A stretch of DNA of 19,448 bases from Rudaea sp. (GTDB lineage Bacteria; Pseudomonadota; Gammaproteobacteria; Xanthomonadales; Rhodanobacteraceae), in NCBI GenBank assembly GCA_025934455.1, contig JAICYA010000004.1, forward strand, positions 1 through 19,448, written 5' to 3'. The stretch's first letter is position 1. Each line of letters begins with the position of its first letter. Shown piece after piece: positions 7,059 to 15,298 of the stretch. Below the pieces are notes generated by a model. That model was given only the letters and a program-made list of their open reading frames with translations, did not search any database and was not told where the DNA came from. A program made the translations under genes and the position numbers.

Positions 7059-8630
7059 ATGAACGTACCCTCCGACCGACACTGGAACCGCGCCCAGCGC
7101 TATCTGTCCGAAGGCAATCTCGACGCGGCGCGCATCAGCCTGGAATCGATGCTGCAACGCGATTCGGACAATGTCCACGCCCGCCTGCTGCTGGGCGACA
7201 TCGCCTGGGAGGAGGATCGCCTACGCGAATCGGCGCGCCATGCGCGCGCGGCCGCCGAGGCCATGCCGGCCGATCCCGAACTGATCGTCGCCATCGTCGC
7301 CGCGCTGATTCGTTCCGGCGAGACGGTTGCCGCCCGCAATTGCCTGGATAACCCCGTCTGCGCGGCAGTGCGGTCGGTCACCGCTCTGGTGCAGATGGCT
7401 GAACAACGCTATCTGCTGAACCAGACCGCCGAGTCCCTCGCGCTATACGATCGCGCCAAGGCACTTGGCGCCGACGGCCCCGAATTCCGCTTCCGGCGCG
7501 GCGTCCAGCTCGTCTTCGCCGGTCGCATCCGCGAAGCCGAAGCCGAGTTCCTCGAAACCGTACGCCACGACCCGACTTACGGTCGCGCCTGGCAGGAACT
7601 GTCGCGCCTGCGCAAGCAGACCGCAACGGACAATCACCTGGCCGGCACGGCCAGGGCGCTGCAACTCGTCCAGCCGGGCAGCTACGAACACGCGTCGATC
7701 GAATTCGCGCGCTACAAGGAATTGGAAGACCTCGGCCGCTACGACGAAGCCTGGGCCGCGCTCGCCCACGGCAATGCGCTGATGTACGCGCGGCACAAGC
7801 ATGACCCTGAACACACGCGCCAGCTGTTCGCAAACCTGGCGCATGCCTGCAACTCCGACTTCCTGCGGCCGGTCAACGCGCTGCACGCCGGCGCGCAGCC
7901 AATTTTCATCATCGGCATGCCGCGCTCGGGCACCACCGTGCTCGACCGCCTGCTCGGCAACCACTCCCAGGTCGAGTCGGTCGGCGAACTGGACGATTTC
8001 GCGTTCCAACTGCGTTGGGCGGCGGATCATTGCAGGACGCTGGACGATACCGTCATCGAACGCCTGCCGCGAATGGATTTCATCGAACTCGGCCGGCGCT
8101 ATCTCGACCAGACGCAATGGCGGGCCGCGGGCAAACCGTTCTATACCGACAAGTTGCCGCGCAACTGGATGGTCGCCGGCCTCATCGCCAAGGCCCTGCC
8201 ACAGGCACGCATCCTCAATCTCGTGCGCGACCCGATGGATGTGTGCTTCTCGAATTTCCGCGCGCTGTTCGCCGATGCCTTCGCACACATCTACGACCTC
8301 GATGCGCTCGCCTCCCACTACCTCGTCTACCAGGACACGATGGCGCATTGGCATGCGGCGATGCCCGGTCGGATTCTGGACGTCGCCTATGCCGATCTGG
8401 TCGCAAACGCAGACGAAACCTTGCGCAAAGTCCTGCAATTCTGCGGATTGTCCTGGGAGCCCGGTTGCGGCGACCTCACGCGCAACCGCAGTTCGGTTTC
8501 CACCCTGAGCGCGGTCCAGGTGCGCGAGCCGGTGCATAAACGTTTCGTCGATTCCTGGCGTCGTTATGAACGCCAACTCGCTCCCCTGCAGCGAATTCTG
8601 GACCGGCAAATTTTCGTAAAAAACGGGTGA
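7059..8630 (+). CDS. TPR-containing PAPS-dependent sulfotransferase (copy 1)
   Basis: This 523-residue protein has no signal peptide. The N-terminal half (about 8-245) is a series of TPR-like helical pairs (for example NLDAARISLESMLQRDSDNVHARLLLGDIAW). The C-terminal half is a Sulfotransfer-type domain. The 5'-phosphosulfate loop is IIGMPRSGTT (284-293); the acid of the VGEL motif is E310; K365 lies in DKLPRNW; the 3'-phosphate site is VRDPMDVCFSNF (R390, S398). By family knowledge it transfers sulfate from PAPS to an acceptor hydroxyl, with the TPRs presumably holding a protein partner or substrate. The acceptor is unknown. In the DKLPxNW region it most resembles the copy at 15288-16877. It probably shares a transcript with the exported protein at 5945. 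Confidence 0.93.
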   Translation: MNVPSDRHWNRAQRYLSEGNLDAARISLESMLQRDSDNVHARLLLGDIAWEEDRLRESARHARAAAEAMPADPELIVAIVAALIRSGETVAARNCLDNPVCAAVRSVTALVQMAEQRYLLNQTAESLALYDRAKALGADGPEFRFRRGVQLVFAGRIREAEAEFLETVRHDPTYGRAWQELSRLRKQTATDNHLAGTARALQLVQPGSYEHASIEFARYKELEDLGRYDEAWAALAHGNALMYARHKHDPEHTRQLFANLAHACNSDFLRPVNALHAGAQPIFIIGMPRSGTTVLDRLLGNHSQVESVGELDDFAFQLRWAADHCRTLDDTVIERLPRMDFIELGRRYLDQTQWRAAGKPFYTDKLPRNWMVAGLIAKALPQARILNLVRDPMDVCFSNFRALFADAFAHIYDLDALASHYLVYQDTMAHWHAAMPGRILDVAYADLVANADETLRKVLQFCGLSWEPGCGDLTRNRSSVSTLSAVQVREPVHKRFVDSWRRYERQLAPLQRILDRQIFVKNG

Positions 8631-8643
8631 GACCGACCCGCTT

Positions 8644-8693
8644 CCCAAGGGACTCTTTCAAGGTTTTTCAAGGCCTTGGGCGGGAAACCGCCC
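8644..8693 (+). promoter_or_regulatory. Two overlapping hairpins after the first sulfotransferase gene
   Basis: GGGCGG (8678-8683), a GAAA tetraloop and CCGCCC (8688-8693) form a 6-pair GC hairpin with a GNRA-type loop. CCCAAGG (8644-8650) can instead pair with CCTTGGG (8674-8680), using the same GGG, so the two folds are mutually exclusive. No T run follows, so this is not a classic terminator. It could end transcription weakly, protect the 3' end, or act as a switch ahead of the receptor gene. TTTCAAGG also occurs twice in tandem (8656-8663 and 8666-8673). Confidence 0.38.
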
Positions 8694-8698
8694 GGGGA

Positions 8699-8727
8699 TT
8701 CCCATGTTAAGCAAATGTTGCTACTAT
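8699..8727 (+). promoter_or_regulatory. Weak sigma70-like promoter candidate for the TonB-dependent receptor gene
   Basis: TTCCCA (8699-8704) and TACTAT (8722-8727) lie 17 bases apart and each matches the consensus at about four of six positions. It is the best-spaced pair I found in the 196-base gap before the receptor, and would give a leader of about 90 bases. The same bases could also belong to a 14-codon open frame (8704-8748), so the assignment is uncertain. Confidence 0.28.
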
Positions 8728-8795
8728 CGACCGCTGCCAAGGCCTTAGCTGTGCGGTTTTTTGGCTGTTTTCCAGGAAGGATTTTGTCCCGAAAC

Positions 8796-8807
8796 GTTGT
8801 ATACAAC
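8796..8807. repeat. 12-base perfect palindrome just upstream of the receptor start
   Basis: GTTGTATACAAC is its own reverse complement and ends 19 bases before the ATG at 8827, immediately ahead of the Shine-Dalgarno GGAGAG (8817-8822). Its symmetry and position suggest a regulator binding site. It does not pair with a well-placed -35 box, so I do not call it a promoter. Confidence 0.35.
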
Positions 8808-8826
8808 CCTGACGTTGGAGAGTGTA

Positions 8827-11800
8827 ATGAGACTCGACGTAAATAAACTTTCATCGGCGGTTCGCCTGGCGTTGACGCTGGGCACGGTGGCCGCCGCCGG
8901 CACCCTGACCGCAAATGCCCAGGATACCGGCAATACCACCAACACCAACCAGAAGAGCCAGGCCCTCGAGACCATCGTGGTGACCGGCTCCAACATCCGC
9001 CGCGTGGACATCGAAACGGCCAACCCGGTCGTCACGATCGACGCCGCGGCGATCCAGAGCACCGGCAAGCTGACGCTGGGCGACATCGTCCAGAACCTGC
9101 CGGCCCAGATGAACGGCACCAACCCGCAGGTCAACAACGGCGGCGGTAGCGGTTCGTCCAGGGTCAGCCTGCGTGGCCTCGGCTCGCAGCGCACCCTGAT
9201 CCTGATCGACGGGCGCGTCGTGCTGAACAAAGACATCGACGCGATTCCGATCTCGGCGGTGGAACGCGTTGAAGTCCTGACGGCCGGCGCTTCGGCAGTC
9301 TACGGTTCTTCGGCGATCGGCGGCGTGGTCAACGTCATCCTCAAGAAGAACTACCAGGGCGCGCAAGTCAGCGTCGACTACGGTATTTCCGACCACGACG
9401 ATGGCCAGCGCAAGGGCGTGAGCTTCCTGTTCGGACACACCTCCGACAAGGGCAGCCTGATCGCCGGCATCGACTACAACAAGCAGGACAGCGTGATGCA
9501 GGCGAACCGCAAGTTCTCGCATGACGCCAAGTCCTTGTACGGTCGCGGCACCGGCGTTTCCGGCAGCGGCTCGGCCATCGGCGCGATCCCGCCGGAATTC
9601 GACCCGAGCAAGGTCGCCCCGGGCGGCTCGTCCACCGGTCCGAACGGACGCTTCACCATCCCGGGCAGCGGCCCGCTGTTCGATCATTACCACTGCAAGA
9701 CGCTGGCGCACACGCCGGGCACCAGTGGCGCGAACGCGTTCACCGACTACCACTGCTTCGTCAACAACGGCACGGCCACCACCCCATCCGACAAGTACAA
9801 CTACGCGGCGGTGAACCTGCTGATGACGCCGCAGGAACGCACGAACCTGTACATCAATGGCACCTACCATCTGACCGACAACGTCGATGTGTACCTCGAA
9901 GGCACGCACAACAAGACGCAGTCCGGCTTCCAGTTGGCACCCGATCCGCTCACCACGGGCGGTGGCTGGGTCATCTCGAAAGACAACATGTACAACCCGT
10001 TCGGCCAAACCTTCACGGGCGGCCTGGGTGCCGGCCTGCGTCTGGTTGCCGCCGGCAACCGCGCGGCCAAGACCAACAACGTGACCGACCAGTTCAGCGC
10101 TGGGCTGAAGGGCCACTTCGGCATCTTCGATCAGGACTGGAACTGGGAACTGGGTAGCAGTTTCGGCCACATCTCGAACGTCACGACCACCCTCGGACTG
10201 CCGGACCTGGCGAAGCTGAACGTGGCCTCGGGCCCGTCGATGCTCGTCAATGGCGTGCCGACCTGCGTCAAGGTGGCGGGCGATCCGACCACCGCCATCG
10301 CCGGTTGCGTGCCGTTCAACGGCTTCAACCCGTACACGCCGGATCAGGCGGCCGTGCTGGCTTCCATCGCGGCCCCGGCGCTGACCAACAGCTGGCAGCT
10401 CGAGCGCATCCATCACCTGGACTTCAACGGCGGCGTGTTCAACCTGCCGGCCGGTACTGCCCAGCTTGCCGTCGGCGCCAGCTATCGCAAGGAATACCAG
10501 AACAACACCGTCGCGTCTGATCTGGCGATCAACCCTGCCACCGGCAACTGTACCCTGGGCAGCCAGTGCACCTCGCACCTGCAGGGCGGCTACAACGTCA
10601 AGGAAGCGTACGGCGAATTGTTCCTGCCGATCCTCAAGGACCTGCCGTTCGTCAACTCCCTGAACGTGACCTTGAGCGACCGCTACTCCAAGTACAGCAC
10701 GTTCGGCAGCACCAACAACGCGGCCATCGGCGTCGAGTTCAAGCCGATCGACGACCTGTTGTTGCGCGGCAACTACAACAAGGTGTTCCGTGCCCCGACC
10801 GTCAGCGACGTGTTCGGCGCGCCGATCAGCGACGCACCGAAGCTCAGCCACGATCCGTGCGATTACGCCGGCGGCACGAACCCGAATGCCAGCAACCCGG
10901 CTTGCGCCGGCGTGCCGACGACGGGCGGCTTCAGCGATCCGGACGTCGCCCAGAACCTGCAGATCAAGGGCATCCTCTCCGGTTCGAACTACGCCAACTT
11001 CCCGATCAAGGCCGAGCACGGCGCGACGTTCAACTGGGGCTTCGTGTACTCGCCGCATTGGGTGGATGGCCTCTCGCTGAGTGCCGACTTCTGGCGCGTC
11101 AAGATCGAAGACACGATCACCAGCGTCGGCGCACAGCAGGTTCTGGACAACTGCTTCCTGCTCCAGACGTCGCAGTACTGCTCGCTGGTGCATCGCTTCA
11201 ACACCGGGCAAGTCGACAACATCGTCGAGCCGACCGGCAACGTCGGCCGCATCGACGTCAAGGGCGCCGACTTCTCGGTCAAGTACCGCCTGCCGCAGTT
11301 CTCGTTCGGCAACTTCAGCGTTGGCCTCGACGCGACCTACCTCGCGCAGTACGACCAGACGCCGAATCCCGGCTTCAGCGACCTCGTCTACCACAACGCT
11401 GGTCACCTGCAGCCGTTTGGTTCGGCCGCGCAGGCTGCCTGTCCGGAAACCGGCGGCGGCGTCTGCCTGTTCCCGCGCTGGCGCGCTCTGGCTTCGGTGA
11501 ACTGGAACCTGGGTTCGTGGGATGCCTCGTGGCGCATGCGCTACATCGGCAAGTTCCGCAACGGCTCGGGCAGGGCGGATCAGGACAGCTTCCCGGCTGG
11601 CCAGTGCTACTACTCGCAGTTCGGCAAGGATTGCTCGCTGCACAACGTCATCCTGCATTACGGCGCCCGCACGTACAACGACGTGCAGGTCGGCTACAAC
11701 ATCGAGCCGATCAACACGCGCGTGGACGTGGGCATCGACAACGTGGGCGACATTCAGCCGCCGTATCTGTGGGCCAACAACACGCTCAACGCGAACACCG

Positions 11801-11862
11801 ATCCGGGCAACTTCGACATGCTGGGCCGCTACTACTTCGCCCGCGTGACCGTGAAGTTCTGA
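8827..11862 (+). CDS. TonB-dependent outer-membrane receptor
   Basis: This 1011-residue outer-membrane receptor takes up a large or scarce ligand using energy from TonB-ExbBD. ATG at 8827 has a good Shine-Dalgarno (GGAGAG, 8817-8822). A signal peptide ends near TANA-QD (residue 31). A TonB-box-like ETIVVTG is at about 49-55, the plug runs about 60-180 with typical motifs (SLRGLGSQRTLILIDGR, AVYGSSAIGGVVNVI), then a long beta barrel ends in the canonical terminal Phe of FARVTVKF. Fourteen cysteines fall in seven close pairs, at residues 290/310, 480/494, 575/581, 678/693, 776/785, 872/880 and 927/936, probably disulfide-closed outer loops. Lys is mostly AAG and Asn mostly AAC, suggesting high expression. 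The ligand is unknown. Sulfotransferase genes lie on both sides, and a strong terminator follows. Confidence 0.95.
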   Translation: MRLDVNKLSSAVRLALTLGTVAAAGTLTANAQDTGNTTNTNQKSQALETIVVTGSNIRRVDIETANPVVTIDAAAIQSTGKLTLGDIVQNLPAQMNGTNPQVNNGGGSGSSRVSLRGLGSQRTLILIDGRVVLNKDIDAIPISAVERVEVLTAGASAVYGSSAIGGVVNVILKKNYQGAQVSVDYGISDHDDGQRKGVSFLFGHTSDKGSLIAGIDYNKQDSVMQANRKFSHDAKSLYGRGTGVSGSGSAIGAIPPEFDPSKVAPGGSSTGPNGRFTIPGSGPLFDHYHCKTLAHTPGTSGANAFTDYHCFVNNGTATTPSDKYNYAAVNLLMTPQERTNLYINGTYHLTDNVDVYLEGTHNKTQSGFQLAPDPLTTGGGWVISKDNMYNPFGQTFTGGLGAGLRLVAAGNRAAKTNNVTDQFSAGLKGHFGIFDQDWNWELGSSFGHISNVTTTLGLPDLAKLNVASGPSMLVNGVPTCVKVAGDPTTAIAGCVPFNGFNPYTPDQAAVLASIAAPALTNSWQLERIHHLDFNGGVFNLPAGTAQLAVGASYRKEYQNNTVASDLAINPATGNCTLGSQCTSHLQGGYNVKEAYGELFLPILKDLPFVNSLNVTLSDRYSKYSTFGSTNNAAIGVEFKPIDDLLLRGNYNKVFRAPTVSDVFGAPISDAPKLSHDPCDYAGGTNPNASNPACAGVPTTGGFSDPDVAQNLQIKGILSGSNYANFPIKAEHGATFNWGFVYSPHWVDGLSLSADFWRVKIEDTITSVGAQQVLDNCFLLQTSQYCSLVHRFNTGQVDNIVEPTGNVGRIDVKGADFSVKYRLPQFSFGNFSVGLDATYLAQYDQTPNPGFSDLVYHNAGHLQPFGSAAQAACPETGGGVCLFPRWRALASVNWNLGSWDASWRMRYIGKFRNGSGRADQDSFPAGQCYYSQFGKDCSLHNVILHYGARTYNDVQVGYNIEPINTRVDVGIDNVGDIQPPYLWANNTLNANTDPGNFDMLGRYYFARVTVKF

Positions 11863-11886
11863 TCGTCTCGCAATAGCGTAAACTTG

Positions 11887-11917
11887 AGAGCCGCGCGCAA
11901 GCGCGGCTCTTTTTTTT
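11887..11917 (+). terminator. Strong intrinsic terminator of the TonB-dependent receptor gene
   Basis: AGAGCCGCGC (11887-11896) pairs perfectly with GCGCGGCTCT (11901-11910) across a GCAA tetraloop, and a run of eight T (11910-11917) follows. It lies 24 bases after the receptor stop codon and 25 bases before the next ATG. It is the only classic intrinsic terminator I found in the window. Confidence 0.93.
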
Positions 11918-11942
11918 CCTCATTTTTTCTTGATCTTTGCCG

Positions 11943-13769
11943 ATGAACGAATCAGCCATTTTCGGGGACATCGTCGCCGCGCTGCGCGGCGGCAATCCGG
12001 TCGAAGCCGAACGCCTCAGCCGCGACGTGCTCGCGCAGGCGCCCACGCACATCGATGCGCTGCTCGCGCTGGCGATGAGCCTGCACGCGCAACGTCGCAG
12101 CGACGACGCGATCGCGGCGTTCCACCACTTGACGCAAGTGCAGCCCGGCGAGGCCATGCACTGGAACAACTACGCCACGATCCTCAATGAAACCGGCCGC
12201 AACGACGAAGCCGAGACGGCATGGCGCAAGGCCATGGGCCTAGATCCAAACGACCCTGAGCCGCGTATCCAGGTCGGACTGCTGTTGCTGGGGCGCAAGG
12301 AATATCTTGCCGCCCGCGACATGCTGCTCGACGCGTTCGAACTCGATCGCGAAGCCGCGCGACCGCGCATTCTTGCCGCCAATGCCTGTGCGCTGGCGCA
12401 GGACTTCCGCGGTTGCGAAGATCTGATCAAACCGTGGCGCAGCTGGCTGCCGCTGGAAGAAGAACATCTGCAGATGGAGCTGGCACGCCTGCTGTTGCTG
12501 CTGTCGGATGCGCCGGCTTCGCAAGCGGTCCTGCAGGAGCTGCTGGCACGCAGCCCGCGACGTGCCGATGCCCGCATCCTGCTGGCCAGGGTCCATGAAC
12601 GCCACAACCTGCTGACCGAGGCCGCCGCGCTGTTGCAGCCGCTCGACGCGATGGATCTGGCCGATCACGTGCGCCGGCAGATCGCGCATGTGCGCGCGCT
12701 ACTCGCCTTGCGCGGCAACGACGCGGCATTGGCGCGGTCGCTGCTTGAACAAGCCGGCCCCCTGCACGCCAACGATTACGCCTACTACTACGAGTTGGGG
12801 AACGTCTGCGACAAGTTGCACGACCCAGCGGCCGCGATGCAAGCCCTGGGCGAAGCGCACGCGCGCCATGTCGCGGAATTGAAGCATTCAACGCCGGAAT
12901 TCTTCACGCCCGCCGCCTTGCCGTTGCCGGGCGCCGTGCGCCAGCTAACGCCCGAGGAATTCGCGACCTGGCCGAGCTATCGGGCGCCGGATTCGAGCGA
13001 TTCGCCGATATTCGTCGTCGGCTTCCCGCGTTCCGGTACCACGCTGCTCGAGCAGATGCTCGATGCGCACCCGCAACTGCAGTCGATGGACGAGACGCCT
13101 TTCTTCGAACGCCTCGCCGGAAAACTGCGATCGCACGATCCGCGCATCCTGGACGACCTTTCCGTACTGCGCCAATACGACTGCGATGAACTGCGCAAGA
13201 AATATTTCCTGCTGACGGCAGAACGCATCCAGCGCCGTGCGGACGTGCGGCTCGTCGACAAGAATCCACTGAACATGCTGTGGCTGCCGATGATCCACCG
13301 CCTTTTCCCGGCCGCGAAGATCATCCTGTGCGTGCGCCATCCCTGCGATGTCGTCTTGTCCTGCTACATGCAGAATTTCCGTTCCAGCGTACTCGGCGCG
13401 GCCTGCGAGAATCTCGAGCGGCTGGCGGCGGCTTACGTGCAGGCGATGCAGACCTGGCTGCAGCACGCAGCCGTGATCAAGCCGGACGCCCTCGTCTCGC
13501 GCTACGAGGACCTCGTCGCGGACACCGCGACGCAGACACGGCGCGTTGCCGATTTCCTCGATCTGGCCGACGCCACGCCGATGCTGCGTTTCGACCAGCG
13601 CGCACGCGAAAAGGGCTACATCGCGACGCCGAGCTACAGCCAGGTGATCGAACCGGTGAACACGAAAGGGCTGGGCCGCTGGCAAGCGTATCGAAAATAC
13701 TTCGAACCCGCGCTGCCGATTCTAAAACCGATGCTGGAACATTGGGGTTATTCCACCGATCCGGCTTGA
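11943..13769 (+). CDS. TPR-containing PAPS-dependent sulfotransferase (copy 2)
   Basis: This 608-residue protein is the longest of the five copies because its TPR region is longer (about 1-310, with repeats such as GNPVEAERLSRDVLAQAPTHID and HWNNYATILNETGRNDEA). The sulfotransferase domain follows: the 5'-phosphosulfate loop VGFPRSGTT (359-367), E384 in MDETPFF, K440 in DKNPLN, and the 3'-phosphate site CVRHPCDVVLSCYMQNF (R465, S473). No signal peptide is seen, so it should act in the cytoplasm. The start is ATG at 11943; a TTG two codons upstream is less likely. No clear Shine-Dalgarno or promoter lies in the 25 bases between the receptor terminator and the start, so it may depend on read-through. 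Its Glu and 3'-phosphate motifs differ from the other four copies, so it forms its own branch. The acceptor is unknown. Confidence 0.93.
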   Translation: MNESAIFGDIVAALRGGNPVEAERLSRDVLAQAPTHIDALLALAMSLHAQRRSDDAIAAFHHLTQVQPGEAMHWNNYATILNETGRNDEAETAWRKAMGLDPNDPEPRIQVGLLLLGRKEYLAARDMLLDAFELDREAARPRILAANACALAQDFRGCEDLIKPWRSWLPLEEEHLQMELARLLLLLSDAPASQAVLQELLARSPRRADARILLARVHERHNLLTEAAALLQPLDAMDLADHVRRQIAHVRALLALRGNDAALARSLLEQAGPLHANDYAYYYELGNVCDKLHDPAAAMQALGEAHARHVAELKHSTPEFFTPAALPLPGAVRQLTPEEFATWPSYRAPDSSDSPIFVVGFPRSGTTLLEQMLDAHPQLQSMDETPFFERLAGKLRSHDPRILDDLSVLRQYDCDELRKKYFLLTAERIQRRADVRLVDKNPLNMLWLPMIHRLFPAAKIILCVRHPCDVVLSCYMQNFRSSVLGAACENLERLAAAYVQAMQTWLQHAAVIKPDALVSRYEDLVADTATQTRRVADFLDLADATPMLRFDQRAREKGYIATPSYSQVIEPVNTKGLGRWQAYRKYFEPALPILKPMLEHWGYSTDPA

Positions 13770-13774
13770 GCGGC

Positions 13775-15298
13775 TCATTCCCCGGCGAACTTTTCCAGTT
13801 CCGGCACGTAGGGCGCGTAATGGCGCCAGCGCCCGATTGAACTCCTGTAGACAGGCTGGCGCGCCTGCCACAGGCTCGCCGTGCCGATCGCTTCCGGCAC
13901 GGCATCGGTGCGCGGCATCGGATCGTTCGGCAAACCGAGCCAGGCGGCGAGGTCGCCGATGCTGCGCCCGGGATCGGCCGCCAGCTCCTCGTAACGCAAT
14001 TCGTGGATGGCCTGCGGGTAGCGCTCGCGCCAATGCGCCATCAGGCGTTCGCAATCGCGCATCACCAGCGCAATGTCGCCGAAATCGAAGCAATAGCCCT
14101 GCACGTCCTCGTGGAAGGATTGCGCCCACAGCGACAGCGCCGTGTCGCGCGCGCCGCGCGTGCAGTGCACGATGCACGCATTCGGCCATAGCGCCATGAT
14201 CAGGTCGACATAGCGGAAATTCAGCGGCTGCTTGTCGATGAAGATGCTCGCATCGCCCGAATCGTCCTGGCGCAGTTGCGCCGCATAGATGGCGGCACAC
14301 TGGGCAAGCACCGCACGTGCCGGATTGCCCGCGAGCACGGGCAGTTGCGCGAGTTTCGCCAGCCATGGCAATTCGCCGCGATTGCGCACCGCGCCAAAGC
14401 GCGCCAACTGTTCCGCCGCCAGGGTCGTGCCGGAACGCGGCATGCCGACAATGAACACAGGGACGAAATCCGCCGGCGCATCCAGGCGTTGCGCGAACGG
14501 TTTCGCGGCGAGCCGCGATTCGACCGCGCGCCGCCAGTTCTTGCGCGACCAGGCCGTCTGCGCATGCGCGAGCGCGTTGGCCTGGCGAAAGAAATCCGCC
14601 GCTTGCGCGTAATCGCCGATGTCGTCGTGCGCCTTGCCGACGGCAAACAGCAACGACGACCGCGCCTTCGTGGAAAGGTCCGCGCGCGCCAGGCATGCGC
14701 GGAACATGGCGAAATCCGCATGGCTCGCATCCACGTAGCGCTGCGCGCCGGAAAGCCCGTCCGGCACGTTCCACTCGCAGGCGCGCGCATCGTGCGCCAT
14801 CGCGTAAAGGTAATGCTCGCGCGCACGCGCGAACTCGCCGAGTTGCAGCTCGAGCATGCCGGCGTAAGCGTGCAGGCGCGCATCGGCGGGATGTGCAGCG
14901 AGCGCGGTTTGCGCAATGCCTGCCGCGGCCCGCTTGCGCCCGGCCTCGTCGAGCAACTCGATGGCACGGATCGCAAGTTCCGCGTCGGGCGAACCCCGCG
15001 CAAGGCACCGGTGCAGGGCTGCGGCCGCGGCCGCGCCGCGACCGGTTTCGATCAGCATTTCGGCCAGGTTGAACGCCGCCGCGAAATCGCCGGGCTCACG
15101 CGCCAGCACTTCGTGCAGCAACGCCTCGGCGTCGGCCATGCGTCCGCTCTGGCGATGGATGCCAGCCAGCGCACGGCGCAATTCCAGCGACTCCGCATGT
15201 TCGGCCAGGCCAGCGGTGGCCGCGCGTGCGGCCCCGCTCCAGTCGCCGCGCAGGACCGCCGCGCGCAGTTCGTCCAGCGCCTGTGCTTCAACGGGCAT
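13775..15298 (-). CDS. TPR-containing PAPS-dependent sulfotransferase (copy 3)
   Basis: From ATG at 15298 this is a 507-residue protein. TPR-like repeats fill about 1-245 (for example SGRMADAEALLHEVLAREPG). The sulfotransferase domain has VGMPRSGTT (283-291), E308 in RGELPW, K355 in DKQPLNF, and HCTRGARDTALSLW (R380, S388). An upstream in-frame extension to 15547 runs antisense-like through the neighbouring gene and is not family-like, so I reject it. The start overlaps the last 11 bases of the upstream sulfotransferase gene (15288-16877), which implies one operon with translational coupling. Its C-terminal block TASLWQARQPVY and the GARDTALSLW motif closely match the copy at 16982, pointing to local duplication. 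It ends in TGA five bases from the stop of the convergent copy 2. The substrate is unknown. Confidence 0.93.
   Translation of the reverse strand: MPVEAQALDELRAAVLRGDWSGAARAATAGLAEHAESLELRRALAGIHRQSGRMADAEALLHEVLAREPGDFAAAFNLAEMLIETGRGAAAAAALHRCLARGSPDAELAIRAIELLDEAGRKRAAAGIAQTALAAHPADARLHAYAGMLELQLGEFARAREHYLYAMAHDARACEWNVPDGLSGAQRYVDASHADFAMFRACLARADLSTKARSSLLFAVGKAHDDIGDYAQAADFFRQANALAHAQTAWSRKNWRRAVESRLAAKPFAQRLDAPADFVPVFIVGMPRSGTTLAAEQLARFGAVRNRGELPWLAKLAQLPVLAGNPARAVLAQCAAIYAAQLRQDDSGDASIFIDKQPLNFRYVDLIMALWPNACIVHCTRGARDTALSLWAQSFHEDVQGYCFDFGDIALVMRDCERLMAHWRERYPQAIHELRYEELAADPGRSIGDLAAWLGLPNDPMPRTDAVPEAIGTASLWQARQPVYRSSIGRWRHYAPYVPELEKFAGE

Noticed and set aside
5840..7060. 406-residue minus-strand open frame
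   Set aside because: It covers the exported protein gene in antisense. The plus frame has a signal peptide, promoter and barrel-like strands; this one has none.
8728..8762. Intrinsic terminator ending in six T before the receptor gene
   Set aside because: The stem is only 5-6 pairs with an 18-base loop, too weak to call a terminator alone. It is kept only as part of the leader hypothesis.
8761..8826. 22-residue N-terminal extension of the TonB-dependent receptor
   Set aside because: ATG at 8827 has a good Shine-Dalgarno and begins a normal signal peptide; the extension would bury it.
8851..11658. 935-residue open frame antisense to the receptor gene
   Set aside because: It is a shadow of GC-rich, codon-biased coding sequence: no recognisable domain and very rich in Arg, Val, Ala and Asp. 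The plus-strand receptor is unmistakable from signal peptide to terminal Phe.
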